Source: an uncultured bacterium (GTDB taxonomy: Bacteria > Cyanobacteriota > Vampirovibrionia > Gastranaerophilales > Gastranaerophilaceae). Taken from it: 19,512 nt of DNA. The stretch lies in NCBI GenBank assembly GCA_937894665.1, contig CALAWF010000117.1, positions 1 through 19,512 of the forward strand, in the 5' to 3' direction. Numbering within the stretch: the stretch's first letter is position 1; each line of letters begins with the position of its first letter. The notes beneath the pieces are model-generated. The model was not told where the DNA came from. It was given only the letters and a program-made list of their open reading frames with translations, and did no database searches. Below are positions 1-7,966 of this stretch, piece by piece. The translations under genes were made by a program, and so were the position numbers.

Positions 1-1027
1 TGATAAGTTTAGGTTCTCTTCCTGACATTTTTGCTGCCATTATTTCAAATAAATTCATAAGTTTTGCCATAATTACACCACCTGCTGTTGCAAAAGAGAA
101 TGCAATTACACCCAAAATCAAAATGAATAAAGTTTGAACGGTCAAGAATTGTTCTGCTGAAAGTTTTGAACCAACAGATAAACCTAAGAAAATAGTTACA
201 ATGTTAATTAAAGCATTTTGCATTGTATCTGAAAGTCTATCAACAACTCCACATTCTTTACATAAGTTTCCGAATGTTAACATCCCAACAAGTGGGCAGG
301 CATCCGGCAAGAAAATTATGCACAATCCAAGAACAACAAGAGGAAATACAATTTTTTCTCTTTTGCTAACAGGTCTTAATTGTTCCATTTGAATTTGACG
401 TTCTTTTTTAGATGTTAATAATTTCATAATCGGAGGTTGAATTACAGGAACTAACGCCATATAAGAATATGCCGCAACTGCAATTGCTCCCAATAATTCT
501 GGTGCAAGTTTTGATGTTACGAAGATTGATGTAGGACCGTCAGCTCCGCCAATAATACCGATTGCTCCTGATTGTTGAAGTGTAAATCCGAAACAGCAAA
601 GAGCAAGTAATAATGCTCCAAAAATTCCGAATTGAGCAGCCCCACCTAATAGAGCGGTTTTAGGGTTTGCAATTAGAGGTCCGAAATCTGTCATTGCACC
701 AACACCCATAAAGATAATTAGTGGAAACAATCCTTTATGGATACCGATTTCGTAAACAATGCCTAAAAATCCTGTAGGTTCAGCAATCCCTGCAAGCGGA
801 ATATTTGACAACAAACCACCAAAAGCGATTGGAACTAAAAGCAATGGTTCAAATTGTTTTTTAATTCCAAGCCATAGCAAGAATAGACAGATAAAAATCA
901 TAATCGGATGTCCGAATTGATGTAAAAACTGTTCAAATGCACTTGTGATTGTCGGATCGGCTTTTTCAACCATGTTGAAAATCCCTGTGGAGTGCCATAA
1001 TTGTAATAATCCTTCTGATAATATCAT
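1..1027 (-). CDS. oadB: Sodium-translocating decarboxylase, beta subunit (OadB family), partial
   Basis: This is the integral membrane subunit of a biotin-dependent decarboxylase. It decarboxylates carboxybiotin carried by the alpha subunit and couples this to export of Na+ across the inner membrane. The reading frame is open to the window edge, so the 3' end is missing: 342 codons are visible, against roughly 370-430 in the family. I translated it by hand. It is very hydrophobic, with several membrane spans, and carries the family signature GGADGPTSIF at about residues 160-169. The Asp there (about residue 163) corresponds to the essential Asp of the Na+ path in studied OadB proteins. SKLAPELLGAIAVAAYSYM follows, also typical. 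The start is the ATG at 1025-1027, preceded by a strong AGGAGG ribosome site that overlaps the oadA stop codon. It is the last visible gene of birA-oadG-oadA-oadB. GcdB and MmdB share this fold, so the subunit alone does not fix the substrate. Confidence 0.96.
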   Translation of the reverse strand, partial: MILSEGLLQLWHSTGIFNMVEKADPTITSAFEQFLHQFGHPIMIFICLFLLWLGIKKQFEPLLLVPIAFGGLLSNIPLAGIAEPTGFLGIVYEIGIHKGLFPLIIFMGVGAMTDFGPLIANPKTALLGGAAQFGIFGALLLALCCFGFTLQQSGAIGIIGGADGPTSIFVTSKLAPELLGAIAVAAYSYMALVPVIQPPIMKLLTSKKERQIQMEQLRPVSKREKIVFPLVVLGLCIIFLPDACPLVGMLTFGNLCKECGVVDRLSDTMQNALINIVTIFLGLSVGSKLSAEQFLTVQTLFILILGVIAFSFATAGGVIMAKLMNLFEIMAAKMSGREPKLI

Positions 1028-1037
1028 TTTTGACCTC

Positions 1038-2831
1038 CTATCCGATTGTTACCAATACTTGACCGGTTTGAACTTTGTTCCCTACTTCAATTTCAACGGA
1101 TTGAATTGTTCCGGAAGCTGGAGATTTAATTTCTGTTTCCATTTTCATAGCTTCAATAACAGCAATAACATCGCCTTCTTCAATTGAATCACCTTTAGAA
1201 ACTAAAACTTTTAAAACGTTTCCAGGAAGAGCGGCCTTAACCGGTGTTTCTTCTCCGTTAGCAGAATCTCCATTAGCTTCAATACCTTCTTTTACGCTAA
1301 AGTCATAGTCTTTTCCGTTAACTTTTGCTTTATTGCCATCAAGAGCGATAGCATATTTTTTACCATTAATAGTAACAGTATATTCGTTTGAATTAGAACC
1401 TGATGCGGTAGGAGCTTCTTTAGCGGGTTCATTTTTTCTAACTCCGATAGTTCCTTTTCCTTGTAAGAATAAAATACCTTTTTCTTTACAAGCTGCTGAA
1501 ATGAATAAGTTTTCATCGTTCACAGGAAGGTTTGCATCTTCAAGTCTTTTCTTCGCAACTTCAAGACCTTTATTCGGATCTTTGTCATTTAAGTTAACAA
1601 CAGTTTCTGTCGTTGGTTGAAGTCCTAGCTGTTCTTCTGCAATTTTTACAACTTCAGGGTCTGGAGTGCAAGGTGTTTTACCGAAGTATCCAAGAACCAT
1701 TTTTCCATAACCTTCTGCAATTTTTTCCCAATTGCCAAACATTACGTTGTTAAATGCTTGTTGGAAATAGAATTGAGAAACAGGAGTTACTGATGTTCCA
1801 AAACCGCCTTTTTCAACAACTTCTTTCATCGCTGATACAATTGCAGGGAATTTATCCATCAAGTTGTTATCTCTAAGCATTTGAGTATTAGCTGTTAATG
1901 CTCCACCCGGAAGAGGTGAAGAAATAATCATTGGATTAACTGCAAGTGCTTCCGGAGGTAAGAAATAATCTTTCATACATTCTTTAAAGATTTCTTCTGT
2001 TTTCAAGATTTTTTCAACATCAATATCTAAATCGTATTCAGTACCTTTAAGAGCATGCCACATTGAAACGATGTCCGGTTGTGCTGTTCCGCCTGAAACT
2101 GGTTTCATAGATAGGTCGATACAATTTGCTCCTCCTTCTAATGCTGCAAGATAAGCTGCTAAACCGGTACCTGCTGTTTCGTGAGAGTGGAATCTTATAT
2201 CTGCATCTGCACCTAAGATTTCACGAGTTCTTTTAATTGTTTCAAATACTTTGCGTGGAGCTGATGTTCCAGAAGCGTCTTTGAAAGCTAAAGAATCAAA
2301 TTCGATACCGGCATCTAGGATTGAACGTAAAACTCTTTCATAAAATTCAACGTCATGAGCCCCGGTACATCCAATAGGAAGTTCCATCATTGTAATTGTA
2401 ACTTCATGTTTTAGACCATGTTTTTTGATACATTGGCTTGAATATAATAAATTGTTTACATCGTTAAGTGCATCAAAGTTTCTTACGGTTGTAACGCCGT
2501 GTTTTTTGAACATTTTTGCGTGTAAATCAATAACATCTCTAGGTTGAGAATCAAGACCTACAACGTTAACCCCTCTTGATAATGATTGAAGGTTAATATC
2601 AGGTCCTACAGCGGCTCTAATTTTATCCATTGTTTCAAAAGCATTTTCATTGCAATAGAAAATTGGTGATTGGAATCTGGCACCACCTGCAACTTCAAAA
2701 TGTCTGATACCGGCATCAACGGCTGATTTTAAAGCCGGAATAAAATCGTCAACAAATACTCTCGCTCCATAAACAGATTGGAAACCGTCTCTGAATGAGG
2801 TGTCCATTAGTTTGATAAGTTTTTTCCCCAT
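1038..2831 (-). CDS. oadA: Biotin-dependent decarboxylase alpha subunit (carboxyltransferase + biotin carrier), divergent OadA type
   Basis: Residues 1 to about 460 form a pyruvate carboxylase/OadA-type carboxyltransferase. It moves a carboxyl group from an oxo-acid, probably oxaloacetate, to biotin, and the beta subunit then decarboxylates the carboxybiotin. Metal-site residues are present: Asp15 in FRDGFQ, His215 and His217 in FHSHETAG, and Lys184 in FKDASG, the lysine carbamylated in relatives. A flexible Ala/Glu/Ser/Asn-rich linker (about 465-530) joins it to a C-terminal biotinyl domain with EAMKMET, whose Lys563 is the expected biotin site. The architecture matches fused OadA at normal length (597 aa). 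Several substrate-pocket positions differ from Klebsiella OadA or Rhizobium PC: GGARFQ replaces GGATFD, SRGVNVVGL replaces LRGxNxxGY, and RDGFQ replaces RDAHQ. It may therefore belong to a distinct clade, and the substrate is inferred. An AAGGA ribosome site precedes the ATG. The gene sits between oadG and oadB. Confidence 0.93.
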   Translation of the reverse strand: MGKKLIKLMDTSFRDGFQSVYGARVFVDDFIPALKSAVDAGIRHFEVAGGARFQSPIFYCNENAFETMDKIRAAVGPDINLQSLSRGVNVVGLDSQPRDVIDLHAKMFKKHGVTTVRNFDALNDVNNLLYSSQCIKKHGLKHEVTITMMELPIGCTGAHDVEFYERVLRSILDAGIEFDSLAFKDASGTSAPRKVFETIKRTREILGADADIRFHSHETAGTGLAAYLAALEGGANCIDLSMKPVSGGTAQPDIVSMWHALKGTEYDLDIDVEKILKTEEIFKECMKDYFLPPEALAVNPMIISSPLPGGALTANTQMLRDNNLMDKFPAIVSAMKEVVEKGGFGTSVTPVSQFYFQQAFNNVMFGNWEKIAEGYGKMVLGYFGKTPCTPDPEVVKIAEEQLGLQPTTETVVNLNDKDPNKGLEVAKKRLEDANLPVNDENLFISAACKEKGILFLQGKGTIGVRKNEPAKEAPTASGSNSNEYTVTINGKKYAIALDGNKAKVNGKDYDFSVKEGIEANGDSANGEETPVKAALPGNVLKVLVSKGDSIEEGDVIAVIEAMKMETEIKSPASGTIQSVEIEVGNKVQTGQVLVTIG

Positions 2832-2855
2832 AAGTTTATATCCTTTCTATAAATA

Positions 2856-3086
2856 CTAATTCTTTTTTGCCATTACTGCTGCAATTGCAAGTGCGATTTC
2901 GTCCATTCCCCCTGCAACTTTTTTCGCTGTTGTTTTTACTTCTTCCACTGCTTCTGGAAATATTTTGTTTAAATATCCCACAATTTTTGACATTATTCGC
3001 ATTGAAATAATCATAATAGTCAAAAATACAAGCACGAATCCCATGCCCATTACAAGAAGAATTAATCCGTTTTCAAAATTGTTCAT
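2856..3086 (-). CDS. oadG: Oxaloacetate decarboxylase gamma chain (OadG family)
   Basis: This is a 76-residue small subunit that, in characterised complexes, anchors and assembles the alpha and beta subunits at the membrane. One N-terminal membrane span covers about residues 8-33 (LILLVMGMGFVLVFLTIMII) and is followed by RIMSKIVGYL, the usual OadG arrangement of a helix and then a basic/amphipathic stretch. The C-terminus is Ala/Lys-rich and lacks the long Pro-rich tail and terminal histidine cluster of enterobacterial OadG. Its ATG overlaps the birA stop by four bases (ATGA, 3083-3086), which indicates translational coupling. oadA starts 24 bases downstream. Such proteins are short and weakly conserved, so the assignment leans on context as well as the span pattern. 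Confidence 0.88.
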   Translation of the reverse strand: MNNFENGLILLVMGMGFVLVFLTIMIISMRIMSKIVGYLNKIFPEAVEEVKTTAKKVAGGMDEIALAIAAVMAKKN

Positions 3087-3808
3087 ATAATATCTCCTAT
3101 CGTAAGTACTATTTCTCTCTTATTATTGTCTTCTAAAACAAGTTCTCCTAAATCATTTACGGCTTTTGCAATCCCTGATTTTATATGATTAAAGACCTGA
3201 ACTTTTAGTTCTTTTTCTAAAAAGCAGTTTCTTTTTATATAATCATTTTTTATTTGCAAAAATCCACTTTGTAAAAATTCGTCATAATGTTCAAAAAATT
3301 CTGTTAATAATTTATCTAAAAACTCTTTTAAATTAATTGTTTTTCCCGTTTCGATATTCAGACTGGTTGCAATTTTATTTGGAATCGCATCAATTTTATC
3401 TTGGTTTGAATTAAGGTTTACTCCTACTCCTAAAACAATTCCTTCAAGTTTTTGTCCTTGCATTACTGTTTCGGATAAAATTCCCGCAATTTTTTTCCCT
3501 TCAATCAAAACATCATTTGGCCATTTTATTTGTGTCTTAATTCCGTAAGATTCAATAACTTTACAAAGTGCAACAGATAAGTATTGGGTGAGGTTTGGAT
3601 AAATTTCTTTAAATGTATCAGATGGTTTGAGAACTATTGATAAAAATAAGTTTTCTTCTCCCAAATCTACCCAAGAACGGTTTAAACGTCCTCTTCCTGA
3701 TGTTTGTTTTTTTGTAATTATTGCTGTCTTATCTTCAATATTGCTAATATTTTTCTTAGCATAACTATTAGTTGAATCGACTTCCTCTAATTGGATAATC
3801 TTAACCAT
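3083..3808 (-). CDS. birA: Biotin--protein ligase, BirA type without DNA-binding domain
   Basis: This ligase activates biotin as biotinyl-AMP and attaches it to the lysine of biotin carrier domains. At 241 residues it holds only the catalytic and C-terminal domains. There is no N-terminal helix-turn-helix, so it should not act as a biotin-operon repressor like E. coli BirA. Visible motifs are STNSYAK near the start, SGRGRLNRSW at about 37-46 (the biotinyl-AMP binding loop), KWPNDVLIEGKKIAGIL at about 95-111, and GVGVNLN at about 127-133. The ATG at 3806-3808 is preceded by AGGAG. It is the first gene of the decarboxylase operon and overlaps oadG by four bases. Its obvious local client is the biotinyl domain of the adjacent alpha subunit, although it may also serve acetyl-CoA carboxylase. 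Confidence 0.95.
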   Translation of the reverse strand: MVKIIQLEEVDSTNSYAKKNISNIEDKTAIITKKQTSGRGRLNRSWVDLGEENLFLSIVLKPSDTFKEIYPNLTQYLSVALCKVIESYGIKTQIKWPNDVLIEGKKIAGILSETVMQGQKLEGIVLGVGVNLNSNQDKIDAIPNKIATSLNIETGKTINLKEFLDKLLTEFFEHYDEFLQSGFLQIKNDYIKRNCFLEKELKVQVFNHIKSGIAKAVNDLGELVLEDNNKREIVLTIGDII

Positions 3809-3839
3809 CTAAACTCCTGACCATATATATTATGACTAT

Positions 3840-3845
3840 ATTATA
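3840..3845 (-). promoter_or_regulatory. Probable -10 box of the birA-oad operon promoter
   Basis: The minus strand reads TATAAT, a perfect -10 match, about 32 bases upstream of the birA ATG within the short divergent gap to atpB. No convincing -35 hexamer lies 16-18 bases upstream; the region there is T-rich. The stretch is A/T-rich, so chance matches are likely. The call rests on position and the exact hexamer. Confidence 0.4.
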
Positions 3846-3883
3846 TTACAAACAAAAATTTGATTGCTAAAAATTTTTTTCAG

Positions 3884-3892
3884 TGGTAACAT
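3884..3892 (+). promoter_or_regulatory. Possible extended -10 promoter of the atp operon
   Basis: TGGTAACAT fits an extended -10 (TGnTAnnnT) about 22 bases before the chosen atpB ATG. This would give a very short leader that still contains the ribosome site. A TTGATT hexamer upstream is about 21 bases away, which is too far for a standard -35, so the element would have to rely on the TG extension. Confidence 0.35.
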
Positions 3893-3913
3893 GTAATGTG
3901 CGAAGGGAGAAAA

Positions 3914-4645
3914 ATGGAACATTGGGTTTACACAGCTAGCATATTTGGGCATGGAGTATCATTTAATATGGATACCATTTTGACAATGTGGTTCACTATG
4001 TTGTTATTAATTGTTCTTGCATTATTTACTACAAGAAACTTAAAAATGGTTCCTGGAAAATTGCAACTTGTTGGAGAAGGAATTATCAAATATTTCAACG
4101 ATATTTCTAAGGCAAGTATGGGTAATGAAAATGCTCAAAAGCATATAGCGATAATTTTGACATTATTTATGTTTATATTGACGGCAAATCTTGTAGGTCA
4201 ATTACCGTTGAAGTTGATTCATCTTGCAAATGGCGAATTAGCTTCCCCTAATAACGATATAAATATGACAGCAGCAATGGCAATTGTTGTTTCTATTTAT
4301 TATATATTCTACGGAGTTAAAAAGAACGGATTTAGATTCTTCTTCAAAGGATTCAGCATTGATGGTATAATTATCACTCTTGTTGATACTTTGGAATTGT
4401 TTGTAAGACCGTTTTCATTGGCTCTTCGACTTTTTGCCAATATATTGGCAGGAGAGTTGTTGGTTGCAACATTTATTAGTTTGTTTGCAATCGTTTTACC
4501 ATTACCGTTTATGTTATTTGAGTTGTTCGTAGCGTTGATTCAAGCTCTTGTATTTACGTTATTATCAACAACTTATATTTCAATGGCGGTTCAAGAAGAA
4601 AAAGATTATTACCATTTAGATAAAGGAGAAATAATATGGCAGTAG
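3914..4645 (+). CDS. atpB: F0F1 ATP synthase subunit a
   Basis: Subunit a forms the stator half-channels through which ions reach the rotating c ring. The protein has 243 residues and about five or six membrane spans. The essential arginine lies in SLALRLFANILAGE at about residue 172. The start chosen is the ATG at 3914 (MEHWVYTAS). It has a GAAGGGAG ribosome site immediately upstream, whereas an in-frame ATG 18 bases earlier has no such site and would add only MCEGRK. This is the first gene of the cluster. No atpI-like gene precedes it, unlike in most Cyanobacteria; instead the decarboxylase operon diverges from here. Its end overlaps the atpE start by ten bases. Confidence 0.96.
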   Translation: MEHWVYTASIFGHGVSFNMDTILTMWFTMLLLIVLALFTTRNLKMVPGKLQLVGEGIIKYFNDISKASMGNENAQKHIAIILTLFMFILTANLVGQLPLKLIHLANGELASPNNDINMTAAMAIVVSIYYIFYGVKKNGFRFFFKGFSIDGIIITLVDTLELFVRPFSLALRLFANILAGELLVATFISLFAIVLPLPFMLFELFVALIQALVFTLLSTTYISMAVQEEKDYYHLDKGEIIWQ

Positions 4646-4875
4646 AACAAACTTTAGATTTAGCAAAATTAGGTGCAGGTATTGCAATTGGTTTTGGTGC
4701 AATTGGTGGAGGTTTAGGCTTAGGTATTGCTACAAAAGGTGTTTTGGATGCAATTGCTCGTCAACCGGAAATCAAAGCTGAAGCTTTTAAAAACTTTATT
4801 ATTGGTGCAGGTTTAGCAGAAGCAACTGCTATTTACGCATTGTTTATAGCAATTATGTTATTGTTCTCTAAGTAG
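4636..4875 (+). CDS. atpE: F0F1 ATP synthase subunit c
   Basis: This 79-residue two-helix hairpin protein forms the rotor ring. The first helix is glycine-rich (GAIGGGLGLGIATKG), the loop has the conserved ARQPE at about 41-45, and the second helix carries the ion-binding glutamate, Glu62, in GLAEATAIYALF. In sodium-type rings (Ilyobacter, Propionigenium) a Gln sits in the first helix and Ser or Thr follows the Glu. Here the matching positions are Leu29 and Ala63, which points to proton use. That prediction comes from motif comparison, not measurement. The ATG lies inside the end of atpB (ten-base overlap), indicating tight coupling. Confidence 0.97.
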   Translation: MAVEQTLDLAKLGAGIAIGFGAIGGGLGLGIATKGVLDAIARQPEIKAEAFKNFIIGAGLAEATAIYALFIAIMLLFSK

Positions 4876-4898
4876 GATTTAGTTAAGGAAGAGCCGAA

Positions 4899-5339
4899 AT
4901 GATTGAATTTAATGCTACATTTTTAGTTGCAATGTTGAGTTTTGTGGTATTCATTATGATTATGAATGCAATATTTTATCGCCCGGTTTTGAATATTATG
5001 AGAAAAAGGGAAGAATATATTAATTCTAATTATAATGAAGCAAATAGTAATTCTGAAGAAGCTCAAAAACTTGATGCTCAAAGAACTGAAAAAATACAAC
5101 AAACTCAAAATCAATGCAGAACTGATATAAAAAATATCGTAGAAGAAGCTCAAAATATTGCTTCTAAAAATGCTCAGGATGCAAGAGCAAAAGTAAAAGA
5201 CGAAATTCAATCAAGAAAAGACTCTTTGACAAGAGAAAGTGAAGCATTGGAAGGTGCTTTAAAGTCCGGTGTAGTAACTGATTTAGCATCTTCTATTACT
5301 TCAAAATTATTAGGTAAAGACTTGGCAGTGAATAAGTAG
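4899..5339 (+). CDS. atpG: F0F1 ATP synthase subunit b' (first of two b-type stalk genes)
   Basis: This is a peripheral stalk subunit of 146 residues. It has one N-terminal membrane span (about 6-27), then the typical FYRPVLNIMRKREEYI and a long charged helix rich in Glu, Lys, Gln and Ala that should form a coiled coil with the next gene's product. Two adjacent, dissimilar b-type genes in the order c-b'-b-delta are characteristic of Cyanobacteria and some other lineages, so I call this b'. The symbol follows cyanobacterial use for b', where gamma is atpC; other schemes call it atpF2 or atpX. The ATG has an AAGGAAGAG ribosome site. Confidence 0.9.
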   Translation: MIEFNATFLVAMLSFVVFIMIMNAIFYRPVLNIMRKREEYINSNYNEANSNSEEAQKLDAQRTEKIQQTQNQCRTDIKNIVEEAQNIASKNAQDARAKVKDEIQSRKDSLTRESEALEGALKSGVVTDLASSITSKLLGKDLAVNK

Positions 5340-5357
5340 TAAGGTGGCAGATTAGTT

Positions 5358-5858
5358 ATGATGGAATTATTAAAAAAGTTAGCAGAATCAAACACTATCA
5401 ACTTTATTATAATGTTGGTCATTCTTGCTGTTATTGTCGTTAAGATGAATTTAAAATCTGCGATGGATACATCTATTTCAAATGTTGCAGGAACTATTAA
5501 AAAATCTGACGATGCCAAGGCTGATTCTATAAAAAAACTAGAAAAGTCCAAATATGACGTCGAAAAACTACCAACAGATATTGCAAATTTGGAAAATGAA
5601 GCAAAAGTAAAGGCTGATGTTTTCAAAAAACAAATTGAAGAGTCTTCTTCAAAAGAAATTTCTAATATTCAAAACAGTGTTTCTCGTATAATGTCAATTG
5701 AAGAAAAGAAAATTTCTAATAGTTTGCAGAAAAAAACAATTGAAGAGTCTATTTCGATGGCTGAAAATAATATCAAAAGAATGTTGTCTGAAAATCCTGA
5801 TTTGCACAGACAATTTATTCAAGAAAGTTTGGACGAGTTAGATAAGGTAAAATTATAA
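5358..5858 (+). CDS. atpF: F0F1 ATP synthase subunit b (second stalk gene)
   Basis: This is the second peripheral stalk subunit, with 166 residues. One short membrane span near the N-terminus (about 13-30, INFIIMLVILAVIVVKM) is followed by a Lys/Glu/Ser-rich helix of about 130 residues. The sequence is poorly conserved, as is usual for b subunits; assignment rests on the span-plus-coil architecture and its position between b' and delta. A TAAGGTGG ribosome site precedes the ATG. Two ATG codons stand in tandem, and the first is used here. The stop overlaps the delta start by one base (TAATG), indicating coupled translation. Confidence 0.88.
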   Translation: MMELLKKLAESNTINFIIMLVILAVIVVKMNLKSAMDTSISNVAGTIKKSDDAKADSIKKLEKSKYDVEKLPTDIANLENEAKVKADVFKKQIEESSSKEISNIQNSVSRIMSIEEKKISNSLQKKTIEESISMAENNIKRMLSENPDLHRQFIQESLDELDKVKL

Positions 5859-6403
5859 TGGCGGAAAAAATAATTTCTACAGTTTCAAAAATTTACGCAA
5901 AATCTCTAATAGACTTAGCGACAGAGTCTAATTCTCTGGATTTGTTTCATGAGCAATTAAAAAATGTTCTAGATTCTTTTGAAGCATCATCTGATTTGCA
6001 AAATGTTATGAATAATCCAACCATTTCAGTTGAAAATAAAATTCAAATATTGGAAGAAGTTTTTGCTTCTCGTGTAGATAAAAAGATTTTGAATTTGTTA
6101 AAACTTTTGGTTGAAAAGAATAGATTTAATGAATTTGAATCTGTTTATCACGCATATTGCGAAATGTATGATAAAAAATCTAACAAAAAAACTGTTGAAG
6201 TTGTTTCAGCTGTAAAATTATCTTTTGAAGATAAGACAAATGTTTTGTTCAAATTGGAACATAAATTAAATTGTGAAATCACGCCATCTTGGAGCGTTGA
6301 TGAAAATATTATTGCGGGACTATTGTTTAAATTTGATGATTATGTAATTGATACAAGTGTCCGCACTAAGATAGAAAGTTTAAGTAAGAGTATATCAAGG
6401 TAG
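5858..6403 (+). CDS. atpH: F0F1 ATP synthase subunit delta
   Basis: Delta links the peripheral stalk to the top of the alpha/beta hexamer. At 181 residues it has the family length. The N-terminal helical domain shows the usual YAKSLIDLA near residue 13 and the pattern ending in a run such as LLKLLVEKNRFNEF around 82-95. The C-terminal part contains SVDENIIAGLLFKFDDYVID, equivalent to the conserved glycine-containing strand IGGFxIRxGDxVID of the family. The start overlaps the atpF stop by one base. It is followed 11 bases later by atpA, whose ribosome site lies in the gap. Confidence 0.94.
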   Translation: MAEKIISTVSKIYAKSLIDLATESNSLDLFHEQLKNVLDSFEASSDLQNVMNNPTISVENKIQILEEVFASRVDKKILNLLKLLVEKNRFNEFESVYHAYCEMYDKKSNKKTVEVVSAVKLSFEDKTNVLFKLEHKLNCEITPSWSVDENIIAGLLFKFDDYVIDTSVRTKIESLSKSISR

Positions 6404-6414
6404 AAGGGGAAATT

Positions 6415-7926
6415 ATGGCATTAATACAACCTGATGAAATAAGTTCGATTATAAAAAGCAAAATCGACAATTACGAACTTCAAACAGAAGTATCTAATAC
6501 CGGTTCCGTTTTGGAAGTAGGTGATGGTATTGCCAGAGTTTACGGGCTTCGTAATGTAATGGCAAACGAACTTGTAACGTTTGAAGATGGAAACGATACT
6601 TTGGGTATTGCAATGAACCTTGAAGAAGACAATGTTGGTATTGTAATCTTGGGTGAATACACAAATATCAAAGAAGGCACAACAGTTAAAACAACAGGCA
6701 GAATTGCTTCTGTTCCGGTTGGAGATGGCTTGATTGGCAGAATTGTTGACCCAACGGGTAAACCGTTGGACGGTAAGGGTGATTATCCTTATTCAAAAAC
6801 AAGACCAATCGAAAGAGTTGCTCCGGGGATTGTTGCAAGACGTTCTGTTTATGAACCGTTGCAAACTGGTTTGACCGCAATCGACGCTTTGACTCCAATT
6901 GGTAGAGGTCAAAGAGAATTGATTATTGGCGACCGTCAAACCGGTAAAACAGCTATTGCAATTGATACAATTATCAACCAAAAAGGTAAGGACGTAATTT
7001 GTATTTATGTTGCAATTGGTCAAAAGGCTTCAACTGTTGCTCAATTGGCTAAAACTTTAGAAGAACACGGAGCTATGGCTTATACAATTATCGTTTCTTC
7101 AACAGCTAACGAATCTGCTCCATTGCAATATATTGCACCATTTGCCGGCGTTGCAATCGGTGAAGAATTTATGGAACAAGGTAAAGCTGTTTTGATTGTT
7201 TATGATGATTTGTCTAAACACGCTCAGGCTTACCGTGCAATGAGTTTGCTTTTAAAAAGACCACCAGGACGTGAAGCATACCCAGGGGATGTATTCTATT
7301 TACACTCTAGATTGTTAGAAAGAGCTGTAAAATTGAATGACGAACTTGGAGGCGGAAGTATTACAGCATTGCCGATTATTGAAACTCAAGCGGGCGATGT
7401 TTCAGCATACATTCCGACAAACGTAATTTCAATTACAGATGGTCAGATTTTCTTAGAAAGTAATTCTTTCAACGCTGGTATCAGACCGGCTATCAACGCA
7501 GGTATTTCAGTATCCCGTGTTGGTGGTGCAGCTCAAACTAAGGCGATTAAACAAGTTGCTGGTAAACTTCGTTTGGATTTGGCTCAGTTTAGAGAATTGG
7601 AAGCATTTGCTCAATTTGCATCTGACTTGGATGCTTCAACTAAGAAACAATTGTTGAGAGGTCAAAAATTAACAGAAGTGTTGAAACAACCTCAATACAA
7701 TCCGTTGAGCGTAGCAGAACAAGTTTCAATTTTGTTTGCGGCTAACGAAGGAATTTTGGATGATATTGATAATACTAAAATTTCAAAATTCAAAAAAGAA
7801 TGGTTTGTTTATTTCAACGCAAACTATTCAGACTTAGCTCAAAGATTGAACGCAGGTTCAGCTTTGTCAGATGATGATAAGAAAACTTTGATTGAAGGAT
7901 TAAATTCTTTCAAAAGTACTTTTTAA
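6415..7926 (+). CDS. atpA: F0F1 ATP synthase subunit alpha
   Basis: This is the non-catalytic nucleotide-binding subunit of the F1 hexamer, with 503 residues, full family length. Walker A is GDRQTGKT at about 172-179. The Walker B region is VLIVYDDLSKHAQAYR, and the arginine finger is Arg368 in SVSRVGGAAQTKAIK. The N-terminal part includes the beta-barrel with GxVLEVGDGIARVYGL. An AGAAGGGGAA ribosome site precedes the ATG. The gene is the best conserved in the window and would be a good phylogenetic marker. A hairpin follows in the gap to the gamma gene. The partner beta gene is not in this window. Confidence 0.98.
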   Translation: MALIQPDEISSIIKSKIDNYELQTEVSNTGSVLEVGDGIARVYGLRNVMANELVTFEDGNDTLGIAMNLEEDNVGIVILGEYTNIKEGTTVKTTGRIASVPVGDGLIGRIVDPTGKPLDGKGDYPYSKTRPIERVAPGIVARRSVYEPLQTGLTAIDALTPIGRGQRELIIGDRQTGKTAIAIDTIINQKGKDVICIYVAIGQKASTVAQLAKTLEEHGAMAYTIIVSSTANESAPLQYIAPFAGVAIGEEFMEQGKAVLIVYDDLSKHAQAYRAMSLLLKRPPGREAYPGDVFYLHSRLLERAVKLNDELGGGSITALPIIETQAGDVSAYIPTNVISITDGQIFLESNSFNAGIRPAINAGISVSRVGGAAQTKAIKQVAGKLRLDLAQFRELEAFAQFASDLDASTKKQLLRGQKLTEVLKQPQYNPLSVAEQVSILFAANEGILDDIDNTKISKFKKEWFVYFNANYSDLAQRLNAGSALSDDDKKTLIEGLNSFKSTF

Positions 7927-7934
7927 TAATAAAT

Positions 7935-7966
7935 AATCAGGTTGGGTATTTTTACCCGCCTGATAT
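7935..7966 (+). other. Hairpin between atpA and the gamma gene
   Basis: An imperfect stem-loop fills most of the 67-base gap. ATCAGG (7936-7941) pairs with CCTGAT (7959-7964) and GGGTA (7944-7948) with TACCC (7953-7957), leaving a four-base T loop and a small bulge or U-G pair between the arms. What follows is only moderately T-rich (ATATTTCATAG), so it is a poor full terminator. It more likely acts as a partial attenuator or an mRNA processing/stability element that lowers gamma relative to alpha. The function is inferred. Confidence 0.55.

Noticed and set aside
4636..4875. Sodium-type c ring, considered because of the adjacent sodium pump.
   Set aside because: The Gln in helix 1 and the Ser/Thr after the ion-binding Glu that mark sodium rings are replaced by Leu29 and Ala63.
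4923..5626. Two minus-strand open frames opposite the b' and b genes.
   Set aside because: They lie wholly opposite the stalk-subunit genes, are Ser/Phe/Ile-rich shadows of Lys/Glu-rich coiled-coil codons, and have no ribosome sites.
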